Source: Enterobacter sp. JBIWA008
Lineage (GTDB): Bacteria; Pseudomonadota; Gammaproteobacteria; Enterobacterales; Enterobacteriaceae
NCBI RefSeq assembly: GCF_019968765.1
Contig: NZ_CP074149.1
Span: 1,798,001-1,862,000, forward strand
Length of the DNA stretch: 64,000 nucleotides
Direction of reading: 5' to 3'
Positions 17,989 through 26,934 of the stretch are shown here, one piece after another. A model generated the notes under the pieces. The model did not search any database. It saw only the letters and a list, made by a program, of their open reading frames with translations, and was not told the origin of the DNA. The translations under genes were made by a program, and so were the position numbers. The number at the start of each line of letters is the position of its first letter. Positions within the stretch are counted from its first letter, which is position 1.

Positions 17989-18062
17989 CGGAGAATATAA
18001 AAGAAAAAAGCCCGTACTTTCGTACGAGCTCTCATCTTGAATATGGCGGTGAGGGGGGGATT
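17989..18062. repeat. Direct repeat copy 2 (overlaps the intact tRNA-Ser 3' end)
   Basis: This is the second copy of the 74-base repeat and is continuous with the full tRNA gene. The 108 bases between the copies contain short C-rich and inverted stretches but no gene. The copies are in the same orientation and identical as far as I can read. Confidence 0.85.
18003..18031 (-). terminator. Terminator of tRNA-Ser
   Basis: The minus strand has an eight-pair stem (GCTCGTAC / GTACGGGC, one G-T pair), a GAAA loop and a T tract, just downstream of the tRNA 3' end. Its position and shape fit termination of the tRNA transcript. Confidence 0.8.
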
Positions 18063-18131
18063 CGAACCCCCGATACGTTGCCGTATACACACTTTCCAGG
18101 CGTGCTCCTTCAGCCACTCGGACACCTCACC
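18044..18131 (-). tRNA. serX: tRNA-Ser (anticodon GGA)
   Basis: On the minus strand the 88-base gene begins GGTGAGGTGTCCGAGTGG, has the anticodon loop CCTGGAAAG with anticodon GGA, a long variable arm (TATACGGCAACGTA), the TTCGAAT T-loop and an encoded CCA end. Its place just before ghrA matches serX of E. coli. It reads UCC/UCU serine codons. Confidence 0.96.
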
Positions 18132-18363
18132 ATATTGTCATCCCGTTGTTGCCGGGACGGGCGCTAATGTAAGGAAAAGCCGAACTGCCGTCAACTCACT
18201 TTTTCAGTAATTTAGCGCGTTTAGACAAACTTCAGGCAACATGATTCTTAAATGTGCATAAAGCGCCTCTTTTATCAGCAACGCGGTTTCCTGATAAATT
18301 TGTTATGCTGACAATCCACTTGAAAATGAAAGTAAAACAGCGCAATAAAAGGCAGGAATGACC

Positions 18364-19302
18364 ATGGATATTCTCTTCTATCACCCTACATTTGATACCG
18401 CTTACTGGATTGACGCACTTTCGGCGGCGTTACCCGGCGTACGCGTTCGCGAGTGGAAGCGTGGCGATAATGAACATGCTGACTATGCGCTGGTCTGGCA
18501 CCCTCCGGTAGAAATGCTCCAGGGGCGCAAGCTGAAGGCCGTTTTTGCTCTGGGAGCCGGCGTGGATTCCATTCTGAGCAAACTGAAGGCACACCCTGAA
18601 ATGCTGCCGGAAGAAGTCCCACTGTTCCGCCTGGAAGATACCGGAATGGGCCAGCAGATGCAGGAATATGCCGTTAGCCAAGTGCTGCACTGGTTCCGCC
18701 GCTTCGATGATTATCAGGTGTTTAAACAGCAGGCCCACTGGGAACCGCTTCCGGAGTACCGCCGTGAAGACTTTACGATCGGTATCCTCGGTGCGGGAGT
18801 TCTGGGCTCAAAAGTGGCCGAAGCGCTCGCCCCGTGGGGCTTTCCGCTGCGCTGCTGGAGCCGCAGCCGCAAGAATTATCCGGGCGTAGAGAGCTTTGCC
18901 GGAACTGATGAGCTTTCTGCCTTTCTGAAAGGGACGCGCGTGCTTATTAACCTGCTGCCAAACACGGCGGAAACGGTAGGGATTATCAATGGAGCCCTGC
19001 TCAATCAGCTCGTCGATCAGAGCTACCTGATGAATCTGGCGCGCGGGGTGCATCTGGTCGAGCCCGATCTGCTGAAGGCGCTGGACAGCGGAAAGCTAAA
19101 AGGCGCCATGCTGGATGTCTATAGCCGTGAGCCGCTGCCCGCGGAAAGTCCACTGTGGGCGCATCCGCGCGTGGCAATGACCCCGCACGTGGCCGCCGTG
19201 ACGCGTCCGGCAGAAGCGGTGGCGTATATATCCCATACCATCAGCGAAATGGAAAAGGGTAACCCGGTCACCGGACAGGTCGACAGACAGCGCGGCTACT
19301 GA
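18364..19302 (+). CDS. ghrA: Glyoxylate/hydroxypyruvate reductase A
   Basis: The 312-residue protein is a D-2-hydroxyacid dehydrogenase that reduces glyoxylate and hydroxypyruvate with NADPH. It shows the dinucleotide motif [14 protein letters not shown] near residue 140, [10 protein letters not shown] with the substrate arginine, the [11 protein letters not shown] stretch with the catalytic Glu, and TPHVAA with the catalytic His. I prefer ATG 18364 ([12 protein letters not shown]), as in E. coli, because AGGA lies six bases upstream; ATG 18358 is too close to it. It follows divergent tRNA-Ser, so its promoter lies in 18132-18363. Confidence 0.95.
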   Translation: MDILFYHPTFDTAYWIDALSAALPGVRVREWKRGDNEHADYALVWHPPVEMLQGRKLKAVFALGAGVDSILSKLKAHPEMLPEEVPLFRLEDTGMGQQMQEYAVSQVLHWFRRFDDYQVFKQQAHWEPLPEYRREDFTIGILGAGVLGSKVAEALAPWGFPLRCWSRSRKNYPGVESFAGTDELSAFLKGTRVLINLLPNTAETVGIINGALLNQLVDQSYLMNLARGVHLVEPDLLKALDSGKLKGAMLDVYSREPLPAESPLWAHPRVAMTPHVAAVTRPAEAVAYISHTISEMEKGNPVTGQVDRQRGY

Positions 19303-19305
19303 GAG

Positions 19306-19329
19306 AAACCCGGCGTTCGCCGGGTTTTT
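19306..19329 (+). terminator. Terminator after ghrA
   Basis: AAACCCGG and CCGGGTTT pair around CGTTCG and lead into TTTTTG, three bases after the ghrA stop. Confidence 0.8.
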
Positions 19330-19386
19330 GCTAATATTCGCCGCTGATAACTGCTATCCTTTGGGAAAACCGCAGAGGAGAGAGAG

Positions 19387-20124
19387 ATGTATCCCGTTGA
19401 CCTGCATATGCACACCGTCGCCAGCACCCACGCGTATAGCAACCTCCATGATTATATCGCCCAGGCGAAGCTTAAAGGCATCAAGCTGTTCGCGATCACC
19501 GATCATGGTCCGGACATGGCGGATGCGCCGCACTACTGGCATTTTGTGAATATGCGGATCTGGCCACGCCTGGTGGACGGCATTGGGATACTGCGCGGCA
19601 TTGAGGCGAACATTAAAAATACCGACGGTGAGATCGACTGCACCGGCCCGATGCTGACGTCACTTGATCTTATTCTCGCCGGTTTCCATGAGCCGGTTTT
19701 CCCACCTCAGGATAAAGAAACCAATACCGCGGCGATGATTGCCACCATTGCCAGCGGCAATGTGCACATTATCAGCCATCCCGGCAACCCGAGGTACCCA
19801 ATTGATATTCAGGCTGTCGCGAAGGCGGCAGCGAAACACCGCGTGGCGCTGGAGATTAATAACTCCTCCTTTGTTCACTCGCGTAAGGGCAGTGAAGCCA
19901 ACTGTCGCGCCGTGGCGGCCGCCGTGCGTGATGCGGGTGGCATGGTGGCGCTGGGCTCAGACTCTCATACCGCGTTTACGCTGGGTGATTTCAACGAGTG
20001 CCTGAAGGTGCTGAATGATGTTAACTTCCCGGAAGCGCAAATCCTGAACGTGACCCCACGCCGCATGCTCGATTTCCTCGAGTCGCGCGGAATGGAACCG
20101 ATTGCCGAATTTGCCGATCTTTAA
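19387..20124 (+). CDS. ycdX: PHP-domain phosphatase YcdX
   Basis: The 245-residue protein has the metal-binding PHP motifs in order: [14 protein letters not shown] at the N-terminus, ITDHGPDM near residue 37, [12 protein letters not shown] near residue 130 and GSDSHT near residue 193. These hold a trinuclear metal site in the E. coli protein, a phosphatase linked to swarming. GAGGAGAGAGAG precedes the ATG. It is followed closely by ycdY, whose E. coli product acts as its chaperone. Confidence 0.94.
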   Translation: MYPVDLHMHTVASTHAYSNLHDYIAQAKLKGIKLFAITDHGPDMADAPHYWHFVNMRIWPRLVDGIGILRGIEANIKNTDGEIDCTGPMLTSLDLILAGFHEPVFPPQDKETNTAAMIATIASGNVHIISHPGNPRYPIDIQAVAKAAAKHRVALEINNSSFVHSRKGSEANCRAVAAAVRDAGGMVALGSDSHTAFTLGDFNECLKVLNDVNFPEAQILNVTPRRMLDFLESRGMEPIAEFADL

Positions 20125-20145
20125 TTGAGTAATGGAATTATAAAA

Positions 20146-20700
20146 ATGAACGAGTTTTCCATCCTTTGCCGCGTGCTGGGTACGCTCTACTATCGCCAGC
20201 CGCAAGACCCGCTGTTGGTTCCGCTCTTTACGTTAATCCGTGAAGGTAAACTGGCGCAGAACTGGCCGCTGGAACAGGATGATTTACTGGAACGTCTGCA
20301 AAAAAGCTGCGACATGCAGCAGATTGCGACGGACTATAATGCGCTGTTTGTCGGGGATGAATGCCGCGTTTCGCCATACCGCTCAGCCTGGCAGGACGGG
20401 GCAACGGAAGCGGAAGTTCGTGCTTTCCTCTCTACGCGCGGTATGCCGCTGAGCGATACGCCAGCCGATCATATCGGTACGCTGCTGCTGGCGGCGTCCT
20501 GGATCGAAGACAATGCCGGTGATGATGAGAACGAAGCCATCGAAACCCTGTTCGAAACGTACCTGCTGCCGTGGATCGGGACATTCCTGGGTAAAGTTGA
20601 AGCGCATGCCGCCTCGCCATTCTGGAGAACGCTGGCGCCGCTGACCCGCGACGCTATCGCGGCAATGTGGGATGAGCTGGAAGAAGAGAATGAAGAGTGA
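20146..20700 (+). CDS. ycdY: TorD/DmsD-family chaperone YcdY
   Basis: The start MNEFSILCRVLGTLYY at 20146 matches the E. coli protein; an in-frame ATG... upstream would only add seven residues. The 184-residue helical protein has the family signature YNALFVGDECRVSPYRSAW near residue 65. In E. coli YcdY stimulates YcdX, apparently by helping metal incorporation. The gene lies 21 bases after ycdX, so the pair is an operon. Confidence 0.93.
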   Translation: MNEFSILCRVLGTLYYRQPQDPLLVPLFTLIREGKLAQNWPLEQDDLLERLQKSCDMQQIATDYNALFVGDECRVSPYRSAWQDGATEAEVRAFLSTRGMPLSDTPADHIGTLLLAASWIEDNAGDDENEAIETLFETYLLPWIGTFLGKVEAHAASPFWRTLAPLTRDAIAAMWDELEEENEE

Positions 20701-20796
20701 TTTAGATCACATAAACTCTGCAACTCAACATTCAAACTTGCACGTAATGTGCTGCTGATCTCATTTCTATGGTGCGCTTCTGCTAAGATGCGCGCC

Positions 20797-21279
20797 ATGA
20801 ACATATTACTTTGTATCGCAATAACGACAGGTATTCTCTCCGGGCTCTGGGGATGGGTAGCCGTGTCTCTCGGATTGCTCAGCTGGGCCGGGTTCCTCGG
20901 CTGTACCGCCTATTTCGCCTGTCCGCAGGGGGGAGTCAAAGGGCTCTTTATCTCAGGCTGCACGCTGATGAGCGGTGTTATCTGGGCGCTGGTGATCATG
21001 AAAGGCAGCGCGCTGGCGCCGCATCTGGAAATCCTGGGATACGTCATGACGGGTGTCGTCGCCTTTTTAATGTGCATCCAGGCTAAGCATCTGCTGCTTT
21101 CATTTGTACCGGGAACCTTTATGGGGGCGTGCGCGACCTTTGCAGGGCAGGGTGACTGGAAGCTGGTTGTTCCTTCCCTGGCCCTGGGGTTGCTGTTTGG
21201 CTATGCCATGAAAAACAGCGGTCTTTGGCTGGCGTCGCGGCGGGAAAAAGCGCAAAACATCACGGCGGTGAGCGAATAA
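20797..21279 (+). CDS. ycdZ: Inner-membrane protein YcdZ (DUF1097)
   Basis: The 160-residue protein has about five membrane helices and starts MNILLCIAITTGILSGLWG, nearly the same as E. coli YcdZ. The highly conserved middle includes LGLLSWAGFLGCTAYFACPQ. Sequence upstream of 20797 in frame is not conserved, so the longer reading is rejected. The function is unknown. The gene faces csgG across a shared terminator. Confidence 0.92.
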   Translation: MNILLCIAITTGILSGLWGWVAVSLGLLSWAGFLGCTAYFACPQGGVKGLFISGCTLMSGVIWALVIMKGSALAPHLEILGYVMTGVVAFLMCIQAKHLLLSFVPGTFMGACATFAGQGDWKLVVPSLALGLLFGYAMKNSGLWLASRREKAQNITAVSE

Positions 21280-21280
21280 A

Positions 21281-21312
21281 AAAAGGCGAGATAATCATCT
21301 CGCCTTTTTTAT
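21281..21312. terminator. Bidirectional terminator between ycdZ and csgG
   Basis: A perfect 12-pair stem (AAAAGGCGAGAT / ATCTCGCCTTTT) with an AATC loop is flanked by A and T runs, so it can stop both converging transcripts. Confidence 0.9.
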
Positions 21313-21322
21313 GCGCTTCCTG

Positions 21323-22156
21323 TCAGGATTCCGGAGGTACTGACATATCGCGGTATTTCACCAGTATCGGGTTCTGGACGTCTGCTTTGTTTTGCAGATC
21401 CCACAGCCCGCGATCAATACCGTCGTTGATTAAGAATATCACGCCGGTTTCAATGGCTGACATCAGGCACATCATGACCGGTTCGTTAGAGGTGTAGCCA
21501 ATTTCACCCTCCAGCAAACGCTGGTAATCGATGAAGCGGAATACCCCAGCCTGAACTTCATAGGACAGTATGGTTTTACTGGTGTTCACCGAAGAGAGCA
21601 CTTCGCCAGTACTGACGTTGACAACCCGCAGGTTGACGGCGATTTGGTCGAGCTGGTACTGGGTATCCGCACCGATACCGAAGTAACGTGCCCCCACACC
21701 ACCCGATTTAACGTTACTTTCATAGCCAATAATCGATCCTTCAATCATCACGTTCGCTGCCGCCAGAGATTGCAGAGGCATGCGGTTATTGTCTGCGACG
21801 GTTCCATTTTCCTGCGCGGCACGGATGATTTTGCGTTCATTCAACAGGTTCTGCAGCCCCTGACGTTCCAGGGGAATAAACCAGTGAGAATCCTTGAGCG
21901 CGGTAACCAGCATGGCGGTGGCGCTTTGCGGCACGGCCGTGGAGAAGTTACTTGCCGGGTAAGGCTTGAATTGCCCGGTTTCATCCTGAATGTTGTATAC
22001 GGAGACAAATATTTTCCCCGTTGGAGCTGGTAAATGCGTTAAATCGCGATAACTCTGGGCCCGAGGCATTAATGTAGGTTTTGCAGCTTCTTTAGGTGGA
22101 GCAGTTAAACAACCGCTCAATAAGCACACTGCAACAAATATCAGGAAGCGCTGCAT
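21323..22156 (-). CDS. csgG: Curli secretion channel lipoprotein CsgG
   Basis: The 277-residue protein has a lipoprotein signal with lipobox LLSGC (Cys 16) and is close to E. coli CsgG throughout. CsgG forms the nonameric outer-membrane pore that exports CsgA and CsgB. The constriction-loop region (SVYNIQDETGQFKPYPASNF) and the transmembrane hairpins (VGARYFGIGADTQYQLDQ) are present. It is the last gene of csgDEFG and ends at the shared terminator. Confidence 0.97.
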   Translation of the reverse strand: MQRFLIFVAVCLLSGCLTAPPKEAAKPTLMPRAQSYRDLTHLPAPTGKIFVSVYNIQDETGQFKPYPASNFSTAVPQSATAMLVTALKDSHWFIPLERQGLQNLLNERKIIRAAQENGTVADNNRMPLQSLAAANVMIEGSIIGYESNVKSGGVGARYFGIGADTQYQLDQIAVNLRVVNVSTGEVLSSVNTSKTILSYEVQAGVFRFIDYQRLLEGEIGYTSNEPVMMCLMSAIETGVIFLINDGIDRGLWDLQNKADVQNPILVKYRDMSVPPES

Positions 22157-22182
22157 GATCGTTGTCCTTATTTAGCTATTGT

Positions 22183-22596
22183 TTAAAAGTCAGTTGAATT
22201 ACTTTGTAGACCGGAAACCTGAATGGTAGAGATTCTTCCGGTTTTACGATCGGTCACGTTCAACTGAAGCTGTCCATCTGTATTGGCGATATCAACGATA
22301 AAATCGTTGGTCACCATCCTGCCTGGCTTACCGGTATTTATATTGGTCAATAACCCGCCTAAAATCTGCGACTGGATAGCTTGAGTGAAGTTGTCCAGTG
22401 CGGACGGTGTATCAATGCTAAAATCCTTTAAGCTAGGATCCTTATAGGAGTTTTGCGCCTGAGCTTCGTTCAGCAGAAACGCGCCGTTGTTAGGGTTACC
22501 GCCAAAGTTAGGGTTACGGAACTGAAACGTCATGTTTCCGGCCCAGCTTATAGGTGTTATCAGCATTATCGAAACAACTGCATATGCAATACGCAT
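22183..22596 (-). CDS. csgF: Curli assembly factor CsgF
   Basis: The 137-residue protein has a signal peptide (cleavage after ISWA) and a conserved mature N-terminus ([19 protein letters not shown]), the part that plugs into the CsgG channel. CsgF couples CsgB nucleation to the pore at the cell surface. It lies between csgE and csgG with short gaps. Confidence 0.97.
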   Translation of the reverse strand: MRIAYAVVSIMLITPISWAGNMTFQFRNPNFGGNPNNGAFLLNEAQAQNSYKDPSLKDFSIDTPSALDNFTQAIQSQILGGLLTNINTGKPGRMVTNDFIVDIANTDGQLQLNVTDRKTGRISTIQVSGLQSNSTDF

Positions 22597-22619
22597 GACA
22601 GCCTCCGCATATCGGTTCG

Positions 22620-23009
22620 CTAGAACTCGTCTTTTGCTAAATCGCTGGTGCTTAATAGGGCTTTATCTATTTGCAGGCGATTAATAGCGTCTTCTGATTG
22701 TGCCAGTGCCAAGGCTACGTTTTTATCGAAGTCTAGTTTTGTGGGGAATAAAAACGTTTGATAAATAACGTACTGATTAGCCGTTATTGTTATCCAACTT
22801 CCCCATCGTGCACTGGGCCGCTCGTTGATTGTTATATTTCCGGTGTAGGTACTGTCCCATTTGTCACTGAAGGCGCGGTAAAAACTGTGCCCGACCGATG
22901 AGACAGTGTGGTCTGTTAACAATCCGGGAACTTCGACCTCGACGGCCTTCAGATTCCCGGCAGCGAGCAGGAAACTCGCTGCGGCGATCCAACTCAACGT
23001 GCGCTTCAT
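22620..23009 (-). CDS. csgE: Curli periplasmic adaptor CsgE
   Basis: The 129-residue protein has a signal peptide and the CsgE core ([20 protein letters not shown] and [15 protein letters not shown]). CsgE caps the CsgG channel from the periplasm and guides subunits. It starts four bases after csgD ends, so it is co-transcribed with csgD. Confidence 0.97.
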   Translation of the reverse strand: MKRTLSWIAAASFLLAAGNLKAVEVEVPGLLTDHTVSSVGHSFYRAFSDKWDSTYTGNITINERPSARWGSWITITANQYVIYQTFLFPTKLDFDKNVALALAQSEDAINRLQIDKALLSTSDLAKDEF

Positions 23010-23013
23010 GTGA

Positions 23014-23664
23014 TTAACGCCTGAGGTTATCGTTTGCCCACGAAACAGCCTGAGTTCGGTTTTTCACAGCTATCTTCTTGAAAAGATTATAAAGGTGCGT
23101 CTTTACCGTATTTTCGCTGATAAATAACGAACGGGCGATTTCAATATTTGAAGCACCAATGCGTAACTTGTTCAGGATCTCTTTCTCACGGTGCGTGAGC
23201 AGTGCTGACTCTGAGCTGTTATAGCGATAATTTCCGGAGTGCGTGATGAGATAGCTGGCAAGTTTTTGCGAAAAATAACACTCTCCGCGCAATATACCTT
23301 GCAGCCCCTTTACCACCCGGTCCTCTTCTTCAGTGACGTAGAACACGCCATTGATATGCGGCCAGCTTTCAATATCTCTGAAAGGGTACTCATCAGGTGT
23401 ATTCAATAATAACACGCGGATATTATTGTTTTTCCTGCTTAAAATATCTTGCCAGTAATGGATAAGCTTTTTATCAGCTTCCATCATATCGAGCAGAATG
23501 ATGCTGCCAGGTACAATATCATCAAAAGAACGTTGAATATTATGCAATTTCCCGTTCAGTGATAAAGATTGCTTTAAATGTTGTAATAACGCTGTCGCTT
23601 GCAAAGAAGGTTTTGTGATCAACAGTAATGTATGACCATGTAAACTATGGACTTCATTATACAT
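23014..23664 (-). CDS. csgD: Biofilm master regulator CsgD (LuxR family)
   Basis: The 216-residue protein has an N-terminal receiver-like domain and a C-terminal LuxR helix-turn-helix ([18 protein letters not shown], then [16 protein letters not shown]). CsgD activates csgBAC and cellulose-related genes in stationary phase. It heads csgDEFG and is divergent from csgBAC across a 760-base control region. The protein is nearly identical to E. coli CsgD across the DNA-binding part, so its target sequence should be the same. Confidence 0.97.
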   Translation of the reverse strand: MYNEVHSLHGHTLLLITKPSLQATALLQHLKQSLSLNGKLHNIQRSFDDIVPGSIILLDMMEADKKLIHYWQDILSRKNNNIRVLLLNTPDEYPFRDIESWPHINGVFYVTEEEDRVVKGLQGILRGECYFSQKLASYLITHSGNYRYNSSESALLTHREKEILNKLRIGASNIEIARSLFISENTVKTHLYNLFKKIAVKNRTQAVSWANDNLRR

Positions 23665-23698
23665 GATGAAACCCCACTTTTTTAGGCACCTGGCAGCT

Positions 23699-23718
23699 GT
23701 CCTCCTTTAAAAGAGGAC
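23699..23718 (-). promoter_or_regulatory. csgD 5' leader hairpin
   Basis: GTCCTC and GAGGAC form a perfect six-pair stem about 35 bases before the csgD ATG. In E. coli the csgD leader is folded and is the target of several small RNAs (OmrA/B, McaS, RprA, GcvB). The equivalent position suggests the same use here. Confidence 0.5.
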
Positions 23719-24288
23719 ACCAGAAGTACTGACAGATGTTGCACTGCTGTGTGTAGAATCAGACCATAACCTCCACAGGGAGGTAAATATAAAACCAATT
23801 TCGTACATCTAATTTCAATCTAGCTTTTACGAAGTTTAAAGCAAGTGTTAAACGTGTAACAAAACGTAAAAATCAATATTAATTTGTTAAATCACCTTTT
23901 GGTTAATCGCGATAATTGATGAGAAAGTTGTACACATAAATAGAGGTGCACAGATTTTAAAAATCATACAAATATTTTTATGTGTTTGATTTTTATAATT
24001 ATTTGTTATTTTTATTTCGTTGTAATTAAGTATGAGTTACGGCTTATTTCTAAGTCCTAGAATGAGTTGCTGTCTGGCTTAAGAAAACAGGCTCCATGTC
24101 ACGTGATGAGAGAAATGATCTCCAGCCGTTACGTTTAAGGAGCGCAGGATGGAGCGTGGACAGCCTTCGCCTCGATGTACAACCCTTCCGCAAAACACCT
24201 GTAATAAAAATATAAGCTGGCCTGATTAAAGTGATTTTTGATGTAAATTACGACTTTGTGGTGAGCCGATAAATAAAAATAAGCCGCG

Positions 24289-24299
24289 CGGGTGAGATA
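24289..24299 (+). promoter_or_regulatory. CsgD binding box of csgBAC
   Basis: CGGGTGAGATA fits the published CsgD consensus CGGGKGAGNKA at every defined position. It lies about 126 bases before the csgB ATG, comparable to the E. coli site, so it is the likely activator site of the csgBAC promoter. Confidence 0.75.
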
Positions 24300-24424
24300 T
24301 TTAAAATGTTTCAGCGGACATACTCTTCACCGTAACGACGCGTTAACACATTACGAGTCGTTTTAACAAGTAAAATCCTTATAGGGTTATGGCGTGATTA
24401 AATAGCCAGGTCCAGGGTGACAAC

Positions 24425-24880
24425 ATGAAAAACGCATCGTTAGTTATGATGTTTACATTACTGGGTGCGCCTGGATTTGTAACCGCAGCGAATTCAGATT
24501 TGGCAAATTCTGAATATAACTTTGCGGTTAACGAATTAAGTCTTTCATCACTAAATCAGGCAGCCATTATTGGTCAACGGGGCGTTTTCAATAACGCTGA
24601 GGTTAGCCAGGACGGTTCAAGACTCTTATCCATTGTATCCCAGGATGGGGCAGGTAACAGAGCGAGAGTTGATCAATCAGGGGGTTACAATATAGCCTGG
24701 ATCGATCAGAGCGGTAACGCGAATGATGCAGGTATTACGCAAGATGGATACGGTAATAGCGCGAAAATTATCCAGAAAGGGTCGGGTAATAGAGCAAATA
24801 TTACGCAGTACGGTACGCAGAAAACCGCAGTTGTAGTGCAGAAACAGTCGCAAATGGCGATTAACGTTATTCAACATTAG
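24425..24880 (+). CDS. csgB: Curli nucleator CsgB
   Basis: The 151-residue protein has a signal peptide and the mature start DLANSEYNFAVNELS as in E. coli. Five imperfect amyloid repeats of about 22 residues follow, such as GNRARVDQSGGYNIAWIDQS. The last repeat (KTAVVVQKQSQMAINVIQH) is the variant one that holds CsgB at the surface through CsgF. It is the first gene of csgBAC. Confidence 0.97.
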   Translation: MKNASLVMMFTLLGAPGFVTAANSDLANSEYNFAVNELSLSSLNQAAIIGQRGVFNNAEVSQDGSRLLSIVSQDGAGNRARVDQSGGYNIAWIDQSGNANDAGITQDGYGNSAKIIQKGSGNRANITQYGTQKTAVVVQKQSQMAINVIQH

Positions 24881-24921
24881 CGCATTTGCGACGACTTTAA
24901 TCAATCCGATGGGGGTTTACC

Positions 24922-25374
24922 ATGAAATTTCTCAAAGTGGCAGCGCTTGCAGCAATCGTAGTTTCTGGTAGTGCTATGGCGGGTTCTATTAATCAGGGCG
25001 GCTGGGGTCATGGACATGGACACGGCGGATATGGCGGCCCAAATTCAACCCTGAATATTTATCAGAACGGTGGCGGTAACTCCGCTCTGGCTCTGCAGAC
25101 AAACGCCAGAAATTCCGTCCTAAATATTAGCCAGACGGGTGGTGGTAACGGTGCAGACGTTGGCCAGGGATCTGATGACAGTAGCATCAACCTGACCCAG
25201 AACGGTTTTGGTAACAGTGCAACTCTTGATCAGTGGAACAGTAAAGATTCCAAAATGAATGTTAGCCAGTATGGCGGTCTTAACGGTGCACTGGTAGATC
25301 AGACTGCGTCTAACTCGACTGTTAACGTTACCCAGATCGGCTTTGGTAACCACGCTACAGCTCATCAGTACTGA
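24922..25374 (+). CDS. csgA: Major curlin CsgA
   Basis: The 150-residue protein has a signal peptide, then a GH-rich export segment (GGWGHGHGHGGYGG) that differs from E. coli, then five repeats of type S-x5-Q-x-G-x-G-N-x-A-x3-Q, ending GNHATAHQY. CsgA polymerises outside the cell into amyloid fibres. The His-rich segment may give a weak metal affinity. The gene follows csgB by 41 bases and is followed by a terminator. Confidence 0.97.
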   Translation: MKFLKVAALAAIVVSGSAMAGSINQGGWGHGHGHGGYGGPNSTLNIYQNGGGNSALALQTNARNSVLNISQTGGGNGADVGQGSDDSSINLTQNGFGNSATLDQWNSKDSKMNVSQYGGLNGALVDQTASNSTVNVTQIGFGNHATAHQY

Positions 25375-25393
25375 TACTGAAATCTGTGCTACA

Positions 25394-25423
25394 AAAAAAC
25401 AGGGCTGATGCCCTGTTTTTTTT
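25394..25423 (+). terminator. Terminator after csgA
   Basis: AAAACAGGG and CCCTGTTTT pair around CTGATG and run into eight T. It separates csgBA from csgC and would lower csgC expression. Confidence 0.88.
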
Positions 25424-25435
25424 CGGGAGTTCATC

Positions 25436-25768
25436 ATGAATACCTTAATTTTACTCGCCGCGCTTTCCAGCCAGATAACCTTCAAAACGTCACAGCAGGA
25501 AAATATGACCACTATTATTCCTCAGGTCACTCTGGCGCAATCGTGTGATTGTCAGGTTCAGATTGTTTCTTTACGAGAAGGGCAGGGGGGACAAAGTTCT
25601 TCCCGGCAGCAAAACACACTATTTATACCCGCTAATCAGACGATTGATTTAATGCGCCTGAGTTTAAATATAAGCGCGGGAGACACGGTAAAAATCGTTG
25701 TCACCGTTTCAGACGGTAAATCGCTACATTTATCACAACAGTGGTCGCCAGCGGAACGTTCGCTATAA
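25436..25768 (+). CDS. csgC: Curli inhibitor CsgC
   Basis: The 110-residue protein has the Ig-like CsgC fold pattern and the C-x-C pair (SCDCQVQIV) near residue 38. The N-terminal segment is a short signal peptide. In E. coli CsgC stops CsgA from forming amyloid inside the periplasm. It lies after the csgA terminator in the usual order. Confidence 0.9.
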   Translation: MNTLILLAALSSQITFKTSQQENMTTIIPQVTLAQSCDCQVQIVSLREGQGGQSSSRQQNTLFIPANQTIDLMRLSLNISAGDTVKIVVTVSDGKSLHLSQQWSPAERSL

Positions 25769-25932
25769 AAGTTCGTTAAATCAATATGTTGTGGATGTGG
25801 CGGGTCTGTGCCGTTGAGCTATGCTGATATCAGGGACCAGGTCGTTATGTTCCGTAACGTGAAACTTCATTTGCCATAATAAATGAAGCGCGTTTACCCC
25901 TCATGGATGATTTTCGTTGAGGAGTACTTATA

Positions 25933-26253
25933 ATGAACAACTATTTTTCTCGACTCGTGTCAGGTCTGGGTCTTGTCGTTTCTGCTTTGAGTATCCCGGC
26001 TTATTCGGCCACAGTTGTTGACGGTGGTGTTATTCATTTTCGCGGTGCCATTGTCGCCACCCCCTGTGAAGTCGCTCCCCGGAAGCAAAAGATTGCAATG
26101 TCATGTCCAAATAATAACCGTATGCAAACACGTATGATCAGCTATGAAGAGGCGCTTAACGGGAAAGTGAGCGACTCAAATTTGGCAATGCTCAATATGA
26201 AATACCTTAATCCTGAAAAAACGCTCGCGGTTGTCGAAATCCAGTATCGCTAA
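25933..26253 (+). CDS. ymdA: Secreted protein YmdA, pilin-like N-terminus
   Basis: The 106-residue protein has a signal peptide (cleavage near AYSA). The mature start VVDGGVIHFRGAIVATPCEV resembles the beginning of chaperone-usher pilins, with the first cysteine of the usual pair and a second in MSCPNN. GAGGAGT lies before the ATG. Position after csgC matches ymdA. Its function is unknown; the pilin likeness is my reading of the sequence. Confidence 0.8.
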   Translation: MNNYFSRLVSGLGLVVSALSIPAYSATVVDGGVIHFRGAIVATPCEVAPRKQKIAMSCPNNNRMQTRMISYEEALNGKVSDSNLAMLNMKYLNPEKTLAVVEIQYR

Positions 26254-26359
26254 TGCGCGCTCGCGCGCCCTGCGGTGGAAAAGGATTTTTTCTGATAGTT
26301 TTTTCTCCCGGTCTCCTCTGCGATACACTTAAGAAAAAGGCGGGTTGCAGAGGGGCTTT

Positions 26360-26902
26360 ATGAAACCGCAAATTGAAATTATCCATGGCGATATTACGAC
26401 AATGCACGTCGACGTCATCGTCAATGCGGCCAATCCATCCCTGATGGGGGGCGGCGGCGTGGACGGGGCTATCCACCGGGCTGCCGGACCGCAGCTGCTG
26501 GAAGCCTGTAAAACCGTGCGGCAACAGCAGGGCGAATGTCCTCCCGGTCACGCGGTGATTACGCTGGCGGGCAATCTGCCTGCGAGAGCGGTAATTCACG
26601 CCGTAGGGCCGGTCTGGCATGGCGGTGACCAGCACGAGGCGAGTATTCTGGAAGAGGCTTACCGGAACTGTCTGCGACTGGCCGCTGACAACGGTTATAA
26701 AACGATGGCGTTTCCGGCCATAAGCACCGGCGTGTATGGTTACCCTAAGGCCTCTGCCGCAACGATCGCCGTTGAAACTGTTTATCGCTATCTGTCGTTA
26801 AAACCTTTGCCAGAGAAGGTGATTTTTGTCTGTTTCGACGACGACACCACTCATCTTTATCAGCGGCTTCTGACTCAGCGCAGACAAGAGCTGGAGAGTT
26901 GA
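26360..26902 (+). CDS. ymdB: O-acetyl-ADP-ribose deacetylase YmdB (macro domain)
   Basis: The 180-residue protein is a single macro domain with the ligand-binding motifs [20 protein letters not shown] near residue 20 and ISTGVYGYP near residue 120. In E. coli YmdB hydrolyses O-acetyl-ADP-ribose and inhibits RNase III. ATG 26360 has AGGGG just upstream and matches the E. coli start. In K-12 clsC follows, but here opgC comes next. Confidence 0.94.
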   Translation: MKPQIEIIHGDITTMHVDVIVNAANPSLMGGGGVDGAIHRAAGPQLLEACKTVRQQQGECPPGHAVITLAGNLPARAVIHAVGPVWHGGDQHEASILEEAYRNCLRLAADNGYKTMAFPAISTGVYGYPKASAATIAVETVYRYLSLKPLPEKVIFVCFDDDTTHLYQRLLTQRRQELES

Positions 26903-26909
26903 AGCAAAT

Positions 26910-26930
26910 GCGGCGCATCGGGGCGCCGCG
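26910..26930. terminator. Hairpin terminator between ymdB and opgC
   Basis: GCGGCGC and GCGCCGC pair around ATCGGG in the short gap between the convergent genes. The T tract is weak (TGGTTT), so termination strength is uncertain. Confidence 0.55.
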
Positions 26931-26934
26931 TGGT

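Larger units (their letters stand above)
23665..24424. promoter_or_regulatory. csgD-csgB divergent control region
   Basis: This 760-base AT-rich stretch separates csgDEFG from csgBAC and contains no gene I can support. In E. coli the matching region binds OmpR, H-NS, IHF, CsgD and others. What I can see directly is the csgD leader hairpin at 23699-23718 and the CsgD box at 24289-24299. Long A/T tracts around 23880-24060 would suit H-NS or IHF, but I cannot place individual sites. Confidence 0.8.

Noticed and set aside
17855..18125. Short frames on both strands across the tRNA-Ser region
   Set aside because: They lie over the tRNA gene and its duplicated terminator and have no protein-like features.
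24600..25370. Short tandem-like repeats suggesting a CRISPR array
   Set aside because: They are the imperfect amyloid repeats of csgB and csgA coding sequence. No CRISPR array or cas gene is visible in the window.
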